This document shows positions 8,434 through 19,700 of a DNA stretch of 64,000 nt, piece after piece (the first letter of the stretch is position 1; every line of letters begins with the position of its first letter). Position numbers and translations under genes: made by a program. Origin of the DNA: Ostreococcus lucimarinus CCE9901 (taxonomy: Eukaryota > Chlorophyta > Mamiellophyceae > Mamiellales > Bathycoccaceae); assembly GCF_000092065.1 (NCBI RefSeq), contig NC_009368.1, positions 620,001 to 684,000 on the forward strand, read 5' to 3'. The notes below the pieces were generated by a model. The model saw only the letters and a list, made by a program, of their open reading frames with translations, had not been told where the DNA came from and ran no database searches.

Positions 8434-10843
8434 TCAAGCGCCCGACGATCGTCGCGATCGACCCCAGGTATTTTGCGTTCCTTGCGTTGAAGTGTTTTGC
8501 GTCCCGCGCGTGCCGCGTCGAGATGGAGCGATTATTTCATCCACATCGTCGCCGCTATCATCACCCGCCGCGGCTCGACCGCGCGTCGCCTTTGCTCGTC
8601 CCGTCGGCGGTTTCGCCGCCGGCTTGGTCTTCTTCGTCGCCGGCTTGGTCGCCGCGGCGCGCTTTCGACCTCGCGCAGGCGGTGATGCGTCAATGACTTC
8701 GTCGTCATCCGATGCCTCGATGACCTCGTCGTCGACGATAAAAGAATCGTCCGAATCGCTCGGCGCGTCGTCTCGCACGACTGGCTTCTTTGCGGCGTTT
8801 CGTTTGACGCGCGTCGAAGCGATGGCCGCCGCGCGAGAAGGTCGCGTCGACTTTTCCACTGGTGCGCTCAAAGGAATGACGTCAGCGTCAGAATCTTCGA
8901 TTTCGTCGTCAGAATCATCGTCCACGCGCGGAGGCTCGGGCGTCGGCGGTTTGGCTGACGCGCGACGCTGCGTCCGTTGCTTCTTTTGCGTCGCCGGTTG
9001 CGTCGGCGCGGCGTCTTCCACCGTCGCCGTGGGTGCGGCGTCATCATTTTCCACCGCTACCGTGCTCACTCGCGCGCGCTTTTTGGACGTCTTTGGTGGC
9101 GGCGGCGCCGTGTTTTCATCCATGACTGGTTTATGCTTGCTAGGTTTGTTTAACTGCACCTTCACGGCTTCGTAAATCTTCGAAGTCAATCGATCGACGT
9201 CGTCGGTGTTTTCTTGATCATCCGCATTCACCGATGTTTGCACCGCCTTTAAGCGCGTTTGACAAAGCTTGGAAATCGCCGCCTTTTCGTCGCGATTGAC
9301 GAAATCGTCGAGCGCGGCGGAGAGATCGTTAGGTGTGAGAAGTTGTAAACCGTCGCTCGTCGACAAGTGTTCGCGCACGAGTCGATCGATTCGTCGTTGA
9401 TTCTCGAGCATGCCATCGGCGAGGGCGTCTTCCTCCTCCAACGCCGCCGCCTCCTCATCGATCATGTCTTCATCCACGTCCACGCCATCGCGACGTTGCT
9501 TCTTTTGAGATTTATGAAAGAGCAAAACATCGTGCGGATTCGCCACCTTGCCGACAAACTTTTGACCGAAGCGCTGCGGATTGATGGTGCTAAAGCCGCC
9601 CGAGTAATCCACGCGCAGACGAATCAAAGGCAAATTCAAGCGGTCGAGCATGTCGACATCGTCTCTCCCATTTTTCGCGTGTCGTTCTCTATGCTTGCGC
9701 CCCGCCCGGACTATCATGGCGTTCACGCGGTTCTCCAGATACGTCGCCACGCCTTGGGCATCCGCGCCTTCGAGCTCGGGCGTGTTCGCCAACGTCATTT
9801 GCTCAAACTCGAACGGTCGCGTCGTTCGCAAGGTGATGGGCGTCGTGCGCCAGAATGGCGCGCTATTCGGATTCTCCGGATCACTTCGCACTTCGAGCAC
9901 GCAAATCTTCTTCTCCTTCGCCTCGCCTTCAATCAAAGACGTCACCACGCTCGATCCCGGTTGCGACACGTGAAATCCCTGCGCGCTCTCGGTTGGCTCC
10001 ACTAAACACTCGTGCTCGTGCCCCCAAACGACGTAATCCAACCAACTCGGCAAGTAACGATCGGAAATCGCATTCTTCGAATGCGCGGCTCGATTTTGAT
10101 GAATCAACATCACGTTAAACCACGAACTCGACGAGCAATCCTCCGTCTCCGCCGGTCGATGCCATCGCACGCATCCCTTGACGCTAAACATTTGATGTAA
10201 ACGATTATCGCGAATGTATCCCAACCCGTACAGCGCCACCTTAGTCTGTCCTTTACGTAACAATACCGGCTTCAAGTCCACGCGACCGGCTCCCCCCCCA
10301 CCGAGCGCGTGCTTGCCGAAATAATTCACCAATCCCGCGCTCGCGAGCACGTCCATCGCGCTCAAATTCGCCTCCCCCGCGGGATCGTCGTGATTCCCGT
10401 GTATGCTAAACACCGGCAACGACACGTTACAATTCGGATCCTCATAATTCGCCATGCCTGATTTTCCCGCATCCGCGCCGTCAGTCATCGTTTCGACCTC
10501 GTCTTCGCCTCGCTTCGCGCGCACCTCGACTCGGAAAGTTTTCCTTCCCATCGCTCAAAACTTCAATCTCGATCCCTTTATTCCCTCGCGTCGCCTCCCG
10601 CAGCGCGTCCATGCACCGCACCAGCGTCTCTCGGCTCGGTTTATTCACGTCGAACACGTCTCCCGCGAGAAACACGCAATCACAGAGTTGTTTTCTCGCG
10701 TGATCGAAGATTTCTTCAAACGCTAAAAACGCGTCATCTTTTCGAATCGGATCGCGCTCGTGCGCGCCCAGGTGCGTGTCCGTGGCGATGAGCACGCGCA
10801 GCGTGTTCGCATCGGGCGGTTTCACCCCCGCGGCCGGTCGCAT
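8434..10843 (-). CDS. MRE11: MRE11 double-strand-break repair nuclease, one intron
   Basis: This is the nuclease of the MRN complex, which senses and resects DNA double-strand breaks in the nucleus. Coding is complement of 8434..10457 joined to 10525..10843, 780 residues. The intron (67 bases) begins GTGCGCGCG, contains ACTGAC and ends TCAG; joining restores the frame across NFPSRG and MANYEDPN. Phosphoesterase motifs are in order: DTHLG at about 22, GDVFD at about 61, SIHGNHDDP just after the junction, then VWGHEHEC. An Asp/Lys-rich C-terminus with Arg-Gly elements matches the DNA-binding tail of the family. Unspliced, the 5' part would stop early and lose the GNHD motif, which supports the intron. 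Confidence 0.95.
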
Positions 10844-11107
10844 CGCTCGCGGCGACGTGTGCGGACGCGATTCGTTTCGTTTTGAATCAGCCTCGTCAGA
10901 CGGTTACCGAGGTTTCGCGCGTTTCGCGCCTTCGCGATCGAATCCACGCCGCGCGCGCGTCGCGCGCGCGATTTTCGCGCCGAGTAAAGCACACGCGAGT
11001 GAATGTTAATGTCACAACGTCACGGTACGGCGCCGAATCGCGGTCGCGAAGCCGCCGAATCGCGCGTCGCCGCGAATCGCCGTCGCGATTCGCCGCGAAT
11101 CTCGAGC

Positions 11108-11539
11108 TCACGCCCGCGCGCCCGCGCCCGCGCGCGGTGAATTCCCCTGCGAGTGCGCGCTCACCACCGCGGGACTCGCGAATCCGTCGCCCGCCGTCGC
11201 GCCGCTCGAGATTACATCCAAATCCGCGCGCAATCGCTCGTTCACCTCGTCGAACTGCGACCGCACCGACGCCTTCCCGTCCGCCGACGCGCGAAACGCC
11301 TCGTACGCGCGCGTCCAATCGTCCCGCGCGTCCGTCGCGCGACGCGGCGACCCGATCGGCGCGACGAGCTCCGTCGTCGCGCCGTCGTCGTCGTCGTCGG
11401 TCGATTTTCGCGCGTCGCCGCGGCACCGCGCCGGTTCGCACGACGCGCACGGATCGAACGCCACGCGCTCGCGCACCGCGGCGACGAGTCGCGTCGCGGT
11501 GAGCTCGGAGTCGCGCAGCACGCGGTGCGGCGCGGACAT
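11108..11539 (-). CDS. Small hypothetical protein
   Basis: This is a 143-residue ORF beginning MSAPHRVLRDSELTATRLVA. It has a CASCEPARC cysteine cluster, a run of five Asp, and a helical DDWTRAYEAFRASADGKASV stretch. The balanced composition contrasts with the Arg-rich reading on the opposite strand, so this strand is the likelier coding one. Its Met lies 69 bases from the divergent PEX3 start, a spacing seen elsewhere in this window. No family was recognised. The ORF is open much further upstream, but that part is antisense to PEX3. Confidence 0.55.
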   Translation of the reverse strand: MSAPHRVLRDSELTATRLVAAVRERVAFDPCASCEPARCRGDARKSTDDDDDGATTELVAPIGSPRRATDARDDWTRAYEAFRASADGKASVRSQFDEVNERLRADLDVISSGATAGDGFASPAVVSAHSQGNSPRAGAGARA

Positions 11540-11608
11540 GGCGCGTCGCGGTGCGACGATTCGCGTCACTGCGCGACGGGGACGCGTTGCGTTCGATTCG
11601 TCGCGACC

Positions 11609-12790
11609 ATGTTCGAGTTCTTCTTTCGCGCGCCTCGCGCGAGGGGACGGCCGGGACGGCGCGCGTGGGCTTCGGCGTGGACGACGGCGATCGGCGCGTG
11701 CGCGTGCGCGCTCGCGTGGCGCGCGACGCGCGACGCGAGGGCGTTCGATGGGGCGAAACGATGGTTCGACCGGTCGAGTTTGAAGGCGTCGACGCGCGCG
11801 CGAGGCGACGAGGACGCGGAGACGGCGCTGCGAGCGGAGATGGCGCGCGTGGACGCCGTGACGAACGAATTGACGACGCCGGGCGTGGCGGAGGGCGTGC
11901 GAAGGGCGACGCGGGCGGCGACGCGGGGCGACGGGACGCGGGACGTCGGGACGGCGCGAAGGCCGAGCGAGGCGCTGGCGGAGGCGTGCGCGACGCTCGC
12001 GGCGACGTCGGCGTGCGCGCTGCTCGTGAAGACAGCGATGAATTTGATCGGACGACGAGGGTTTCTGGATCGCGAGCGGCGGGAGGGGGGGGACACGCTG
12101 GACGACGCGTCGAGGGCGGCGTTTTTGAGCGCGACGACGACGGATTTCGCGCGTCGCGGCGTGGGAGAGTTGGCGGCGATCGCGCGGGCGATCGTGGAGC
12201 GGGAGTTGCGAGAGTTTAACGATGGGAGGGAGGAGGACGAGGCGTCGGCGTCGTGGACGCGCGAGGACGCGATAGATTTCATGCGCAGGTGTCGGGAGAC
12301 GTTGAGTCGCGCGTTGTTGGTGCCGTCGGACGTGTTCAGCGATCCAAAGGCTTTGCCGTTCGAGCGTAAAAATAGACTGCACGTGAAAGCGCCGCGGTCG
12401 TTCCCGTCGTGGGAGTCCATGCTGTTGCCGCCGAAGAATCCAGATTTCGACGCCGCGCTCGGGGCGCCGTCGAGCGGCGCCGAATCGCTCGCCGAGCGCG
12501 AACGGCAGGTTTCGAATTTGAAAGACATCATGAACGAAACGCGATTGGTGATTCGATCGCCGCATTTCGTGGTGGCGCTGAACGACGCCATGCACGCGGC
12601 GTGGGCTTCGCACGCCGACGCGATGCCTCAAAAGTTTTTCGGCGCGACGCGCGCGGCGCGACTCAGCCTGGCGCGCGCGGCGCTCGTCGTCGAGGCGACG
12701 GCGGATAGAATCGCGTCCGATCCCGACGGTCTCTTGGCTTCGATTGCGAATGAATCGGGGGTTACGTACTTCGGCAACTCGATATGGTAG
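11609..12790 (+). CDS. PEX3: Peroxin-3 (PEX3), peroxisomal membrane biogenesis factor
   Basis: PEX3 is the peroxisomal membrane docking site for PEX19 and its membrane-protein cargo. The 393-residue product starts MFEFFFRAPRARGRPGRR, a basic N-terminus followed by a transmembrane helix (about residues 18-38), as in the family. Diagnostic stretches are LVKTAMNLIGRRGFLD, matching the LNIIGG-x-x-x-LD region of animal PEX3, and IMNETRLVIRSPHFVVALND, matching the NETRDMLESPDF region. The length is usual for PEX3. I chose the Met at 11609 because the 152 codons upstream in frame are Arg-rich and overlap a divergent ORF. Confidence 0.88.
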   Translation: MFEFFFRAPRARGRPGRRAWASAWTTAIGACACALAWRATRDARAFDGAKRWFDRSSLKASTRARGDEDAETALRAEMARVDAVTNELTTPGVAEGVRRATRAATRGDGTRDVGTARRPSEALAEACATLAATSACALLVKTAMNLIGRRGFLDRERREGGDTLDDASRAAFLSATTTDFARRGVGELAAIARAIVERELREFNDGREEDEASASWTREDAIDFMRRCRETLSRALLVPSDVFSDPKALPFERKNRLHVKAPRSFPSWESMLLPPKNPDFDAALGAPSSGAESLAERERQVSNLKDIMNETRLVIRSPHFVVALNDAMHAAWASHADAMPQKFFGATRAARLSLARAALVVEATADRIASDPDGLLASIANESGVTYFGNSIW

Positions 12791-12918
12791 AAGCGCGCCA
12801 TGAGAAGCGAGACGCGTTGTATTTAAAGAAAATGAAAGAAATAACAATAACGGTTGCAACAAATAACCGCGCCACGCGAGCGAAACGACCGCACGCGCGC
12901 GCTTAAGAATCAACATAA

Positions 12919-14037
12919 CTAATCATCGGTCGCGAGCTTGGCGGCGAACTTCCTGCCTTCGTCCGATCGCAGCCAAGACGCGATGTCTCGCTTTCCGCAC
13001 TCGTACATGTCCCACAATTCGGCGTCGTCCAAGGGGATGAACGTCGCGTACCTCGGCTTGGGCTCGCTCGGAATGATCGTAGCGTCCCAATCGGTCTTAT
13101 CCTCGGGATCTAATCCAACGCGCAACGTCGCCGGGCTCAGCGACGCGAGATTATTGCACACGCCGCCGTCGACGCAAACCATGCCCTTGTGCAAGCACAC
13201 GCCCGGAAACGTCCACGTCGGTATGTACGTCGACGCGATCACGGCGTCGATCAAATCGTCTCGCGTGTCGTACTCGGTGAGAATCACGTTGTGCGGCAGC
13301 GGTAACAACGACGTGACCGAGATGAAACACCTCCCCGTGCATCGTTCGTGCGCGTCCGCCGGCAAGACGTCGTCGAGCAAAAATCGGCACTTACTCCCCA
13401 CCGTGGTCAAATTCTCCATCCACGAATCTCGGTGCAGCGCGGCTATTTCCGGTATGTGCGCCCACACCACGTCGGGATCGACCCCGCACGCCGCGATCGC
13501 CGCCATGATCGACCCCACGCTCGATCCCGACCACCGCGCCTTCTCCAGCGCCTTCGCCCCGAACCTCTCGTACAATCCGTGGTACACCCCCAAGTGATAC
13601 CACGTTCGAAATCCCCCCCCGCACATCGCCACGCTCGCGTGTCCGTCGTGCACGACCGGCGTTCGCCGCCGTCCTCGTCGCGCGCCCGCGTCGCCGTGGT
13701 GCCTCCGCCTCGGCTTCCACATCGGCTTCCGCGCCGCCTCCCAAAACGCGATCCACGCCGCGATCCACGCCGCCTGCGCCAGCGCCGCCGGCGCGCCGTA
13801 CGCCACGCGCATCGCCACCACCAACCGTCCCTTCCCCGTCTCCAGGTACATCGGGTTTCGCTTCGCGTGAAACACCCCGTGCGCGAGCGCGTTCGCCGCG
13901 TACAGCGCCGCCGCGACGACGAGCATCCATCGCCACTCCTCCCGCGTCAGCGCCGCCCCCTCGAGCGCGCGCGCCAGCGTCGTCGCGCGCGCCATCCCGC
14001 TCGACGTCCGCACGCCGCGCGCGTGTGCGGCATCCAT
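12919..14037 (-). CDS. Patatin-like phospholipase
   Basis: This is a 372-residue protein starting MDAAHARGV. Two hydrophobic segments occur early (around WMLVVAAALYAANALAHGVF and AQAAWIAAWIAFW). Then comes a patatin domain with the oxyanion-type loop CGGGFRTWYHLGV, the nucleophile elbow GSSVGS (G-x-S-x-G) and the catalytic Asp in CVDGGVCNN. Family members hydrolyse acyl esters of lipids through a Ser-Asp dyad; the substrate here is unknown. The longer reading frame upstream of this Met is Arg/Val-rich and overlaps the divergent phosphoglucomutase gene, so I excluded it. It converges on PEX3 with a 128-base gap. Confidence 0.88.
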   Translation of the reverse strand: MDAAHARGVRTSSGMARATTLARALEGAALTREEWRWMLVVAAALYAANALAHGVFHAKRNPMYLETGKGRLVVAMRVAYGAPAALAQAAWIAAWIAFWEAARKPMWKPRRRHHGDAGARRGRRRTPVVHDGHASVAMCGGGFRTWYHLGVYHGLYERFGAKALEKARWSGSSVGSIMAAIAACGVDPDVVWAHIPEIAALHRDSWMENLTTVGSKCRFLLDDVLPADAHERCTGRCFISVTSLLPLPHNVILTEYDTRDDLIDAVIASTYIPTWTFPGVCLHKGMVCVDGGVCNNLASLSPATLRVGLDPEDKTDWDATIIPSEPKPRYATFIPLDDAELWDMYECGKRDIASWLRSDEGRKFAAKLATDD

Positions 14038-14365
14038 CGCGCGTCGATCGATACACCGATCGACGCACCGATCGACGCACCGATCGATCGCTATTTTGAT
14101 CCAACCTCGCCTCGAGCGTCGATCGTTTTTCGCGGCTCGATCGATCGGTCGGTCGCCGCGCTCGATCGACGTCTCGCGATCGACGTCGCGATCTCGTCGA
14201 ACCTCGGCGCGAGGTTGGATAAAAATAGCGATCGGCGCGTCGATCGACGCGCGAACGAGTGGCTGAGATTCATTCGCCCGGTCGTTATCCGATCGCGAAT
14301 CGCGACGCGACGCGGCACACCGCGACGCGGACGCGCGACGTGGACGCGCGACGCGAGAGGCGTGC
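14038..14365. promoter_or_regulatory. Divergent promoter of the patatin-like and phosphoglucomutase genes
   Basis: This 328-base gap between divergent starts contains many CGATCGA elements, a short tandem (CGATCGACGCAC-like units at about 14041-14090) and a 26-base inverted repeat (listed separately). No gene was seen. The promoter role is inferred from orientation. Confidence 0.5.
14085..14234. repeat. 26-base inverted repeat with 98-base loop
   Basis: The left arm (14085-14110) begins CGATCGCTATTTTGATCCAA. The right arm (14209-14234) is its reverse complement with one mismatch and begins GCGAGGTTGGATAAAAATAG. The arms sit near-symmetrically between two divergent genes. Confidence 0.9.
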
Positions 14366-16195
14366 ATGGGAGCGTTGACGACGCGCGCGGCGCCTCGAAC
14401 GACGACGACGACGACGACGACGCGCGCGCGGTCGACGAGGACGCGAAAGACGGCGAAGACATTCGGGACGATCGCGCGAGGGACGACGACGACGCGACGC
14501 GCGAGCGCGGCGGGAGGGATGGTGACGGTGCGCGAGGTGCCGACGACGCCGATCGAGGGGCAGAAGACGGGCACGAGCGGACTGCGGAAGAAGGCGGCGG
14601 TGTTCAGCGAGGGGAACTATTTGGCGAACTGGGTGCAGGCGCTGTTCGGCGCGCTGCCGAGGCGCGAGGTCGAGGGGAGCGCGATGGTGCTGGGAGGGGA
14701 CGGACGATGGTTTAATAAGGAGGCGAGTCAAATAATTTTGAAACTGGCGGCGGGGAACGGGGTGAAGAAGATGTACGTCGGGAGGGATGGGTACTTGTGC
14801 ACGCCGGCGGCGAGCGCGGTGATTCGCGAACGCGGGGCGTACGGGGGATTCATCATGAGCGCGTCGCACAATCCGGGCGGGCCGAAGGAAGACTGGGGGA
14901 TCAAGTTTAATTACAGCTCGGGCGAACCGGCGCCGGAGAAGATCACGGATGCGATTTACGGGTTCACGCAAACCGTGGACACGTTGAAGATGGCGGACAT
15001 CCCGGACGTCGACTTGAGCGTGTGCGGCGTCACCAAGTTTGGTGACTTTGAGGTCGAAGTCATCGATCCGGTGGCCGATTACTTGAAGCTTCTCAAGCGA
15101 GTCTTCGACTTTGATCTCATCAAGTCGTTGTTGACGCGCCCGGATTTCAAGATGCAATTCGACGCCATGCACGCCATCACGGGCGCGTACGCCAAGCCCA
15201 TCTTTGTCGATGAACTCGGTGCGTCGCCAGACTCGTGCGTGAACGCCGTGCCGAAGGAAGACTTCGCGGGCGGTCATCCGGACCCGAACTTGACGTACGC
15301 CGAAGAGCTCGTCAAGGTGATGTTCTCCGCCGACGCGCCGGATTTCGGCGCCGCGTCCGACGGCGACGGCGATCGCAACATGATTCTCGGTAACAACTTC
15401 TTCGTGACCCCGAGCGATTCCGTCGCTATCATCGCCGCTAACGCGGTCGAGTGCATCCCGTACTTCAAGTCTGGTTTGAAGGGTTTGGCGCGCTCCATGC
15501 CCACCGCCGCCGCGCTCGATCGCGTCGCCGCGGGTCTCGGCGTCGAGTGCTTTGAAACCCCCACTGGGTGGAAGTTTTTCGGCAACTTGATGGACGCTGG
15601 TCGCTTGTCGGTGTGCGGTGAAGAATCCTTCGGTACCGGCGCCGATCACGTGCGCGAAAAGGACGGTCCCTGGGCCGTTCTCGCGTGGTTGTCCATCTTG
15701 GCGTACCGCAACAAGGACGTGCCGGTGGGCGGCAAAAAGGTGAGCGTCGAGCAAATCACCAAGGAACACTGGGCCAAGTACGGTCGCAACTTCTTCTCTC
15801 GTTACGATTACGAAGGCTGTGAGTCCGACCCGTGCAACGCCATGGTCGAGTCGCTCCGTGCCAAGGCTGCCGCCTCAAAGAAGGGCGACAAGTACGGCGA
15901 CTACGAGTTGGACTACGCCGACGACTTCGAGTACACCGATCCCATCGACGGTTCCGTGTCCAAGAATCAAGGCGTCCGCTTCGTCTTCACCGATGGTTCT
16001 CGTTTCATCTTCCGCCTGTCTGGCACCGGTTCTTCCGGCGCCACCGTGCGCATGTACATTGAGCAATACGAAGCCGATCCCGCCAAGCAGGGCGCCGACG
16101 CCCAAGTCGCCTTGGCGCCTTTGATCAAGATTGCTCTCGAGACCAGCGAGCTCGCCAAGTTCACCGGTCGCGAGTCCCCGACCGTGATCACGTAA
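14366..16195 (+). CDS. PGM: Phosphoglucomutase, plastid-targeted type
   Basis: This enzyme interconverts glucose 1-phosphate and glucose 6-phosphate, the step linking the Calvin cycle to starch. The product is 609 residues. The first 50 or so are Thr/Arg/Ala-rich without acidic residues, as in a chloroplast transit peptide; the poly-Thr comes from an ACG run. The core has TGTSGLRKK, the phosphoserine loop SASHNPGGP, the metal site SDGDGDRNM, the sugar-binding [12 protein letters not shown] and the phosphate-binding [13 protein letters not shown]. It is complete and single-exon. Plastid location is inferred from the N-terminus. Confidence 0.96.
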   Translation: MGALTTRAAPRTTTTTTTTRARSTRTRKTAKTFGTIARGTTTTRRASAAGGMVTVREVPTTPIEGQKTGTSGLRKKAAVFSEGNYLANWVQALFGALPRREVEGSAMVLGGDGRWFNKEASQIILKLAAGNGVKKMYVGRDGYLCTPAASAVIRERGAYGGFIMSASHNPGGPKEDWGIKFNYSSGEPAPEKITDAIYGFTQTVDTLKMADIPDVDLSVCGVTKFGDFEVEVIDPVADYLKLLKRVFDFDLIKSLLTRPDFKMQFDAMHAITGAYAKPIFVDELGASPDSCVNAVPKEDFAGGHPDPNLTYAEELVKVMFSADAPDFGAASDGDGDRNMILGNNFFVTPSDSVAIIAANAVECIPYFKSGLKGLARSMPTAAALDRVAAGLGVECFETPTGWKFFGNLMDAGRLSVCGEESFGTGADHVREKDGPWAVLAWLSILAYRNKDVPVGGKKVSVEQITKEHWAKYGRNFFSRYDYEGCESDPCNAMVESLRAKAAASKKGDKYGDYELDYADDFEYTDPIDGSVSKNQGVRFVFTDGSRFIFRLSGTGSSGATVRMYIEQYEADPAKQGADAQVALAPLIKIALETSELAKFTGRESPTVIT

Positions 16196-16367
16196 TTCTT
16201 CATTCTCTCATGCTTTTACGCGCGCGCGACTGTTTTAATCAAACTCAAAGTCGTCGTCGACTCTTTCTCCGTCGCGCGTTGACTCTGAGAGTCGACGTCT
16301 CGTTCTCAAACCTAATCTATCGTTACAATCTACCCTTCGCGCCGCACGCCGCGCACAAGAGACGCGT

Positions 16368-16553
16368 TTATTCTCTCCCCACCGCCTCGCTCTCGCGTCT
16401 GAGCTCTCGCACGACCGCGGCGAGCGCCTCTGGATTCACCCCACGTTCGATCAGCGCGATCAAAACCGCGAGTTGTTCGCGATCAACGCCGCAATCGAGC
16501 AGCTTCGCGACGTCGTACGCGTTATCGAGCGTTTCTCGAGCGGCGTCCGCCAT
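16368..16553 (-). CDS. MZT1: MOZART1 / GIP1, gamma-tubulin complex recruiting microprotein
   Basis: This 61-residue protein has the family core ARETLDNAYDVAKLLDCGVD and then LAVLIALIERGVNPEALAAVV, followed by RELRRE. MOZART1 (GIP1 in plants) binds gamma-tubulin complex proteins and is needed for microtubule nucleation at spindle poles or the nuclear envelope. Length and motif order match the family. It is easily missed because of its size. It has its own gap of about 150 bases before the giant gene downstream on the opposite side. Confidence 0.93.
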   Translation of the reverse strand: MADAARETLDNAYDVAKLLDCGVDREQLAVLIALIERGVNPEALAAVVRELRRESEAVGRE

Positions 16554-16706
16554 TTCGCCGCGGACGCTCGAGCGCGCGCGGTGTGACGCGAGCGCAGGAA
16601 GTCGAGAAGCTCAGCAACTGTCACATTTTCAAACGCGGCGCGACGCGGCGATGGATGATTGACTAACGATTGGCTTATATTACAAGTGGTGATTTTACTA
16701 GAGCTC

Positions 16707-19700
16707 TCAGAGCATTCGGCTGGCGCGCTGCGCTGCGCGCGCGCGCGCAGCGGCGCGGCGGTCCGTCGGCGCGGTTTCAGTCGACGGCTCGGTCGCCGCT
16801 CGGTTATTCCGGCGCGGCGGTTCGACGACGTCGTTCGCGCGCGCGTCGGAGTCGCTCAGTTCGAGCGACTCTTTGGACTCGTCCACGTCGCCGTGGGAGT
16901 CGGAGTCGCCACCGGCGAGCTTGGTTGTATTCGGCGCGTCTTCGCCGAAACCAAAAGAGCGCATCATAGCGCGTGATTCGCGCTTTTCGATGCGACGTTG
17001 GACTCGCCAGCGAGAGTCATCCATTTTTTCTCGCCATGTCATTCGTCGACCAGATGAAGACTCTGGATCGTGCGTAACGTCGACGTGGGCCGTCGCGTTG
17101 ATTTCTTCTTGCATCACGGCTTCGAGCTCGGCGACCTTTTCGGTAGCGCTGAGCTCGTCGCGCATCTTGGTCATTTCAAAGTAGTCGTACGTGAACGGAT
17201 CAACGCTCGTCGACGCTGCGTTCGACGTCGCGGTAATAGATGATGTCGATGGTTTTCTTGGCGGTTTCGTCGGTGACTCGAGCATGATATCGGCCGACGG
17301 CGGCGTCCACGAAACCGAATCGCGCGCCGGGAGTCGCGGCGGTCGCGGGATGTAACCTGGCGGATACAAAGGCGCCGGCTTTTCGATCGATTCTTTTTCG
17401 GTTCGCTCGCTTTGTCGCGCCAGACGTAATTGTTGCGCGATGATTTCGTTGTACTGCGCCACGCGGGCCTCGACGCTGTCACGAGCTGCTTTTTCTCCTG
17501 TGGCGGCGTAGGCGGAATCGTCGCTCGCCACAGATTTGCGCTCACCCTCGCTCGAGTGCGACGCCACTTCGAACTCATCTTCAGAGGACCCACCGATGGC
17601 GGTGTTTTTCCTGCGCCAGCGCTCGTGATCGATCGCCTTGAGCTTGCGCTCGAGCGCGAGCGCTTCAATTTCGTGATCCCGATGCGCCGATTGATCCACC
17701 ATTGACGACTTGCGTGCTTGCCATTTGTTCCGCAAACTCTCCAAATGCACGCTGAGCTGAAGATGTCTCAGCTTTAAATCGTTCGCACCGGCTTTAGATA
17801 ACTCTTCTACCAGCACTTGATCGTCAAAAGCGGCGATCAGTTTCTCAGCCATTCGCGGATGCAACGCACGCGACGCCGCGTGGGTATCCACGATCGCACG
17901 TTTCACCGCCTCGCGTCTGTACGCGTGCTCGTCTTCGATTTCTTTTCGCTCAGCTTCTATCTTAGCCGCGATGACCTCGTCTTTGACGTCTCCGCGCACA
18001 GAGCGCAAGACTGTGATACAAAAGTTCAAATTCAACGCGTAAATGAGCAACGCTGCGATGACGGAGGCTGCTTGGTGCTTCACCGTGGACATCAACGCCC
18101 CGGCGTTGTAACTCACCAAAATTGTTGTCAGCGATGCGATCTCTACCTTGCGGTGTTGATCCTTCTCGTAAATGTCCAAAATCAACACCAACGCGAGGTA
18201 GCTTTGTAAGATGCCGATGGAGATGTACGCCGCGAGAAGCGGAGTTTCAGGAAGGAGCACCGAAGCTGCGACGAGCAAGCCTTTCCGCATCATCACCACG
18301 AATTCCCAGTAATACCTTTCTTGCGTGAATCCGATGTAAAGAAAGCCGTACAGCGCTTTTGTCTTTGCCCAGCGTAATTGATTCCGATGTCGTTTCAGCG
18401 CTCCAAGGATGAAATACGGAAATCCGAAGACGAATATCGAGGCTAAAATGAAATATCCATACATCGTCATCTTGTATCGAGCGTTATCAGTGCGCACGTT
18501 GTAATCGATGAACAAAAATCGTCCGATACCCTCGACAGAGGTCGAACGAATCATCTGCATGATGTTGGTAAAGATTGGGTACCAGCACATGGCGAGCGTC
18601 ACGGCTTTAAACAACCCGTTGGTGATGTCGCCCGCTGACGGCGCGAGCACTTCGAGTTCGTCCTCGGTCCATTGCTGGACAATATATCCTTCTTTATTCA
18701 CCTTTGTGAGAAGTTGCAACTTGTACGCATCCGGTTCGGAATCATTTAAATCTGGCGCGCGTTTCATGCGATCCAACTGGAATCGCAATCCTTCGACGTC
18801 TTCGCCCTCCCTTCTCGCGTTAATGTACGCCGACTCCAACGCATGCCTCTTTTCGTACCACTCACTTCGTAGTTTGAAGAACGCCGTCAGGCGAAGGTAT
18901 AAATAAAGAGGCACACACAGCGCCGCGAAGATGCCGACCGTGCCAAAACTGTACGTCGTGTACTGAATGTGATTCCACTTTGACACGCAATCCGTCGCAA
19001 ACGCCTTGATCGACGTCGTGGACGTGAGCCTGGCGAGCGGGAACAGCACGCCGACGACGTCTGGCCACCCGAGGTTGATCGTTCCGAGCGTTGCAAGCAT
19101 GTGAAAGTGAGAGACGATGACCTTGGTGTAGACGATTTGCGCTGGTAATGCGCTCCGCGCGGCGCGACAAATCAACAACATGGAGACGATTTGGACAATC
19201 GTGAGGACGAACAAGCTCATACCGCTTAGCCATTTTGGCCAACATTTCGTGCACCGCAGCGACGTTTCAAGCGAGCGCGAGTCTTCTAGACTGGCATACT
19301 CTTTTCGCGCATCACACGTACCACACAGCGTCCCAGAGTAACCGATGTTACACAATTCGTCGCCTTCACCGACGCCGCCTTTGCAGCTGTACGGTGATCG
19401 ACACCTTAGCACGCCCAACTTTGTCTCGTCGGCGCGCCAGTTGCCTTCCGAGAGAGATAATTTTGTGATGTCTCGTGAATCGCACACCGCGCCATCGGGA
19501 CAAGATCCACACTCGTACGCGTCGTACGGCTCCAATCTGTAATAACGCGTATACGTCGTCGTTCCATTTTGCGCCGGTCCAGTGAGTGTGCACTGACACG
19601 AGGTTTTGTTCACGTTTGCGAGATGGCCCGGAAGTGTTTCCCCGCTCGAAGTCACGTGCATCTGGCGCGGTTTGCCATCTTCGCCGGTGTACGTGTTCAT

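Noticed and set aside
10458-10524. Frameshift or pseudogene in MRE11
   Set aside because: The break is a proper intron: GTGCGC donor, ACTGAC, TCAG acceptor, and the joined protein is continuous.
11540-12916. Upstream extension of the 11108 minus-strand frame to 602 residues
   Set aside because: Fully antisense to PEX3 and Arg-rich. Only the part from the Met at 11539 looks protein-like.
14285-15769. 494-residue minus-strand frame over phosphoglucomutase
   Set aside because: Antisense to a complete conserved enzyme; basic and without domains.
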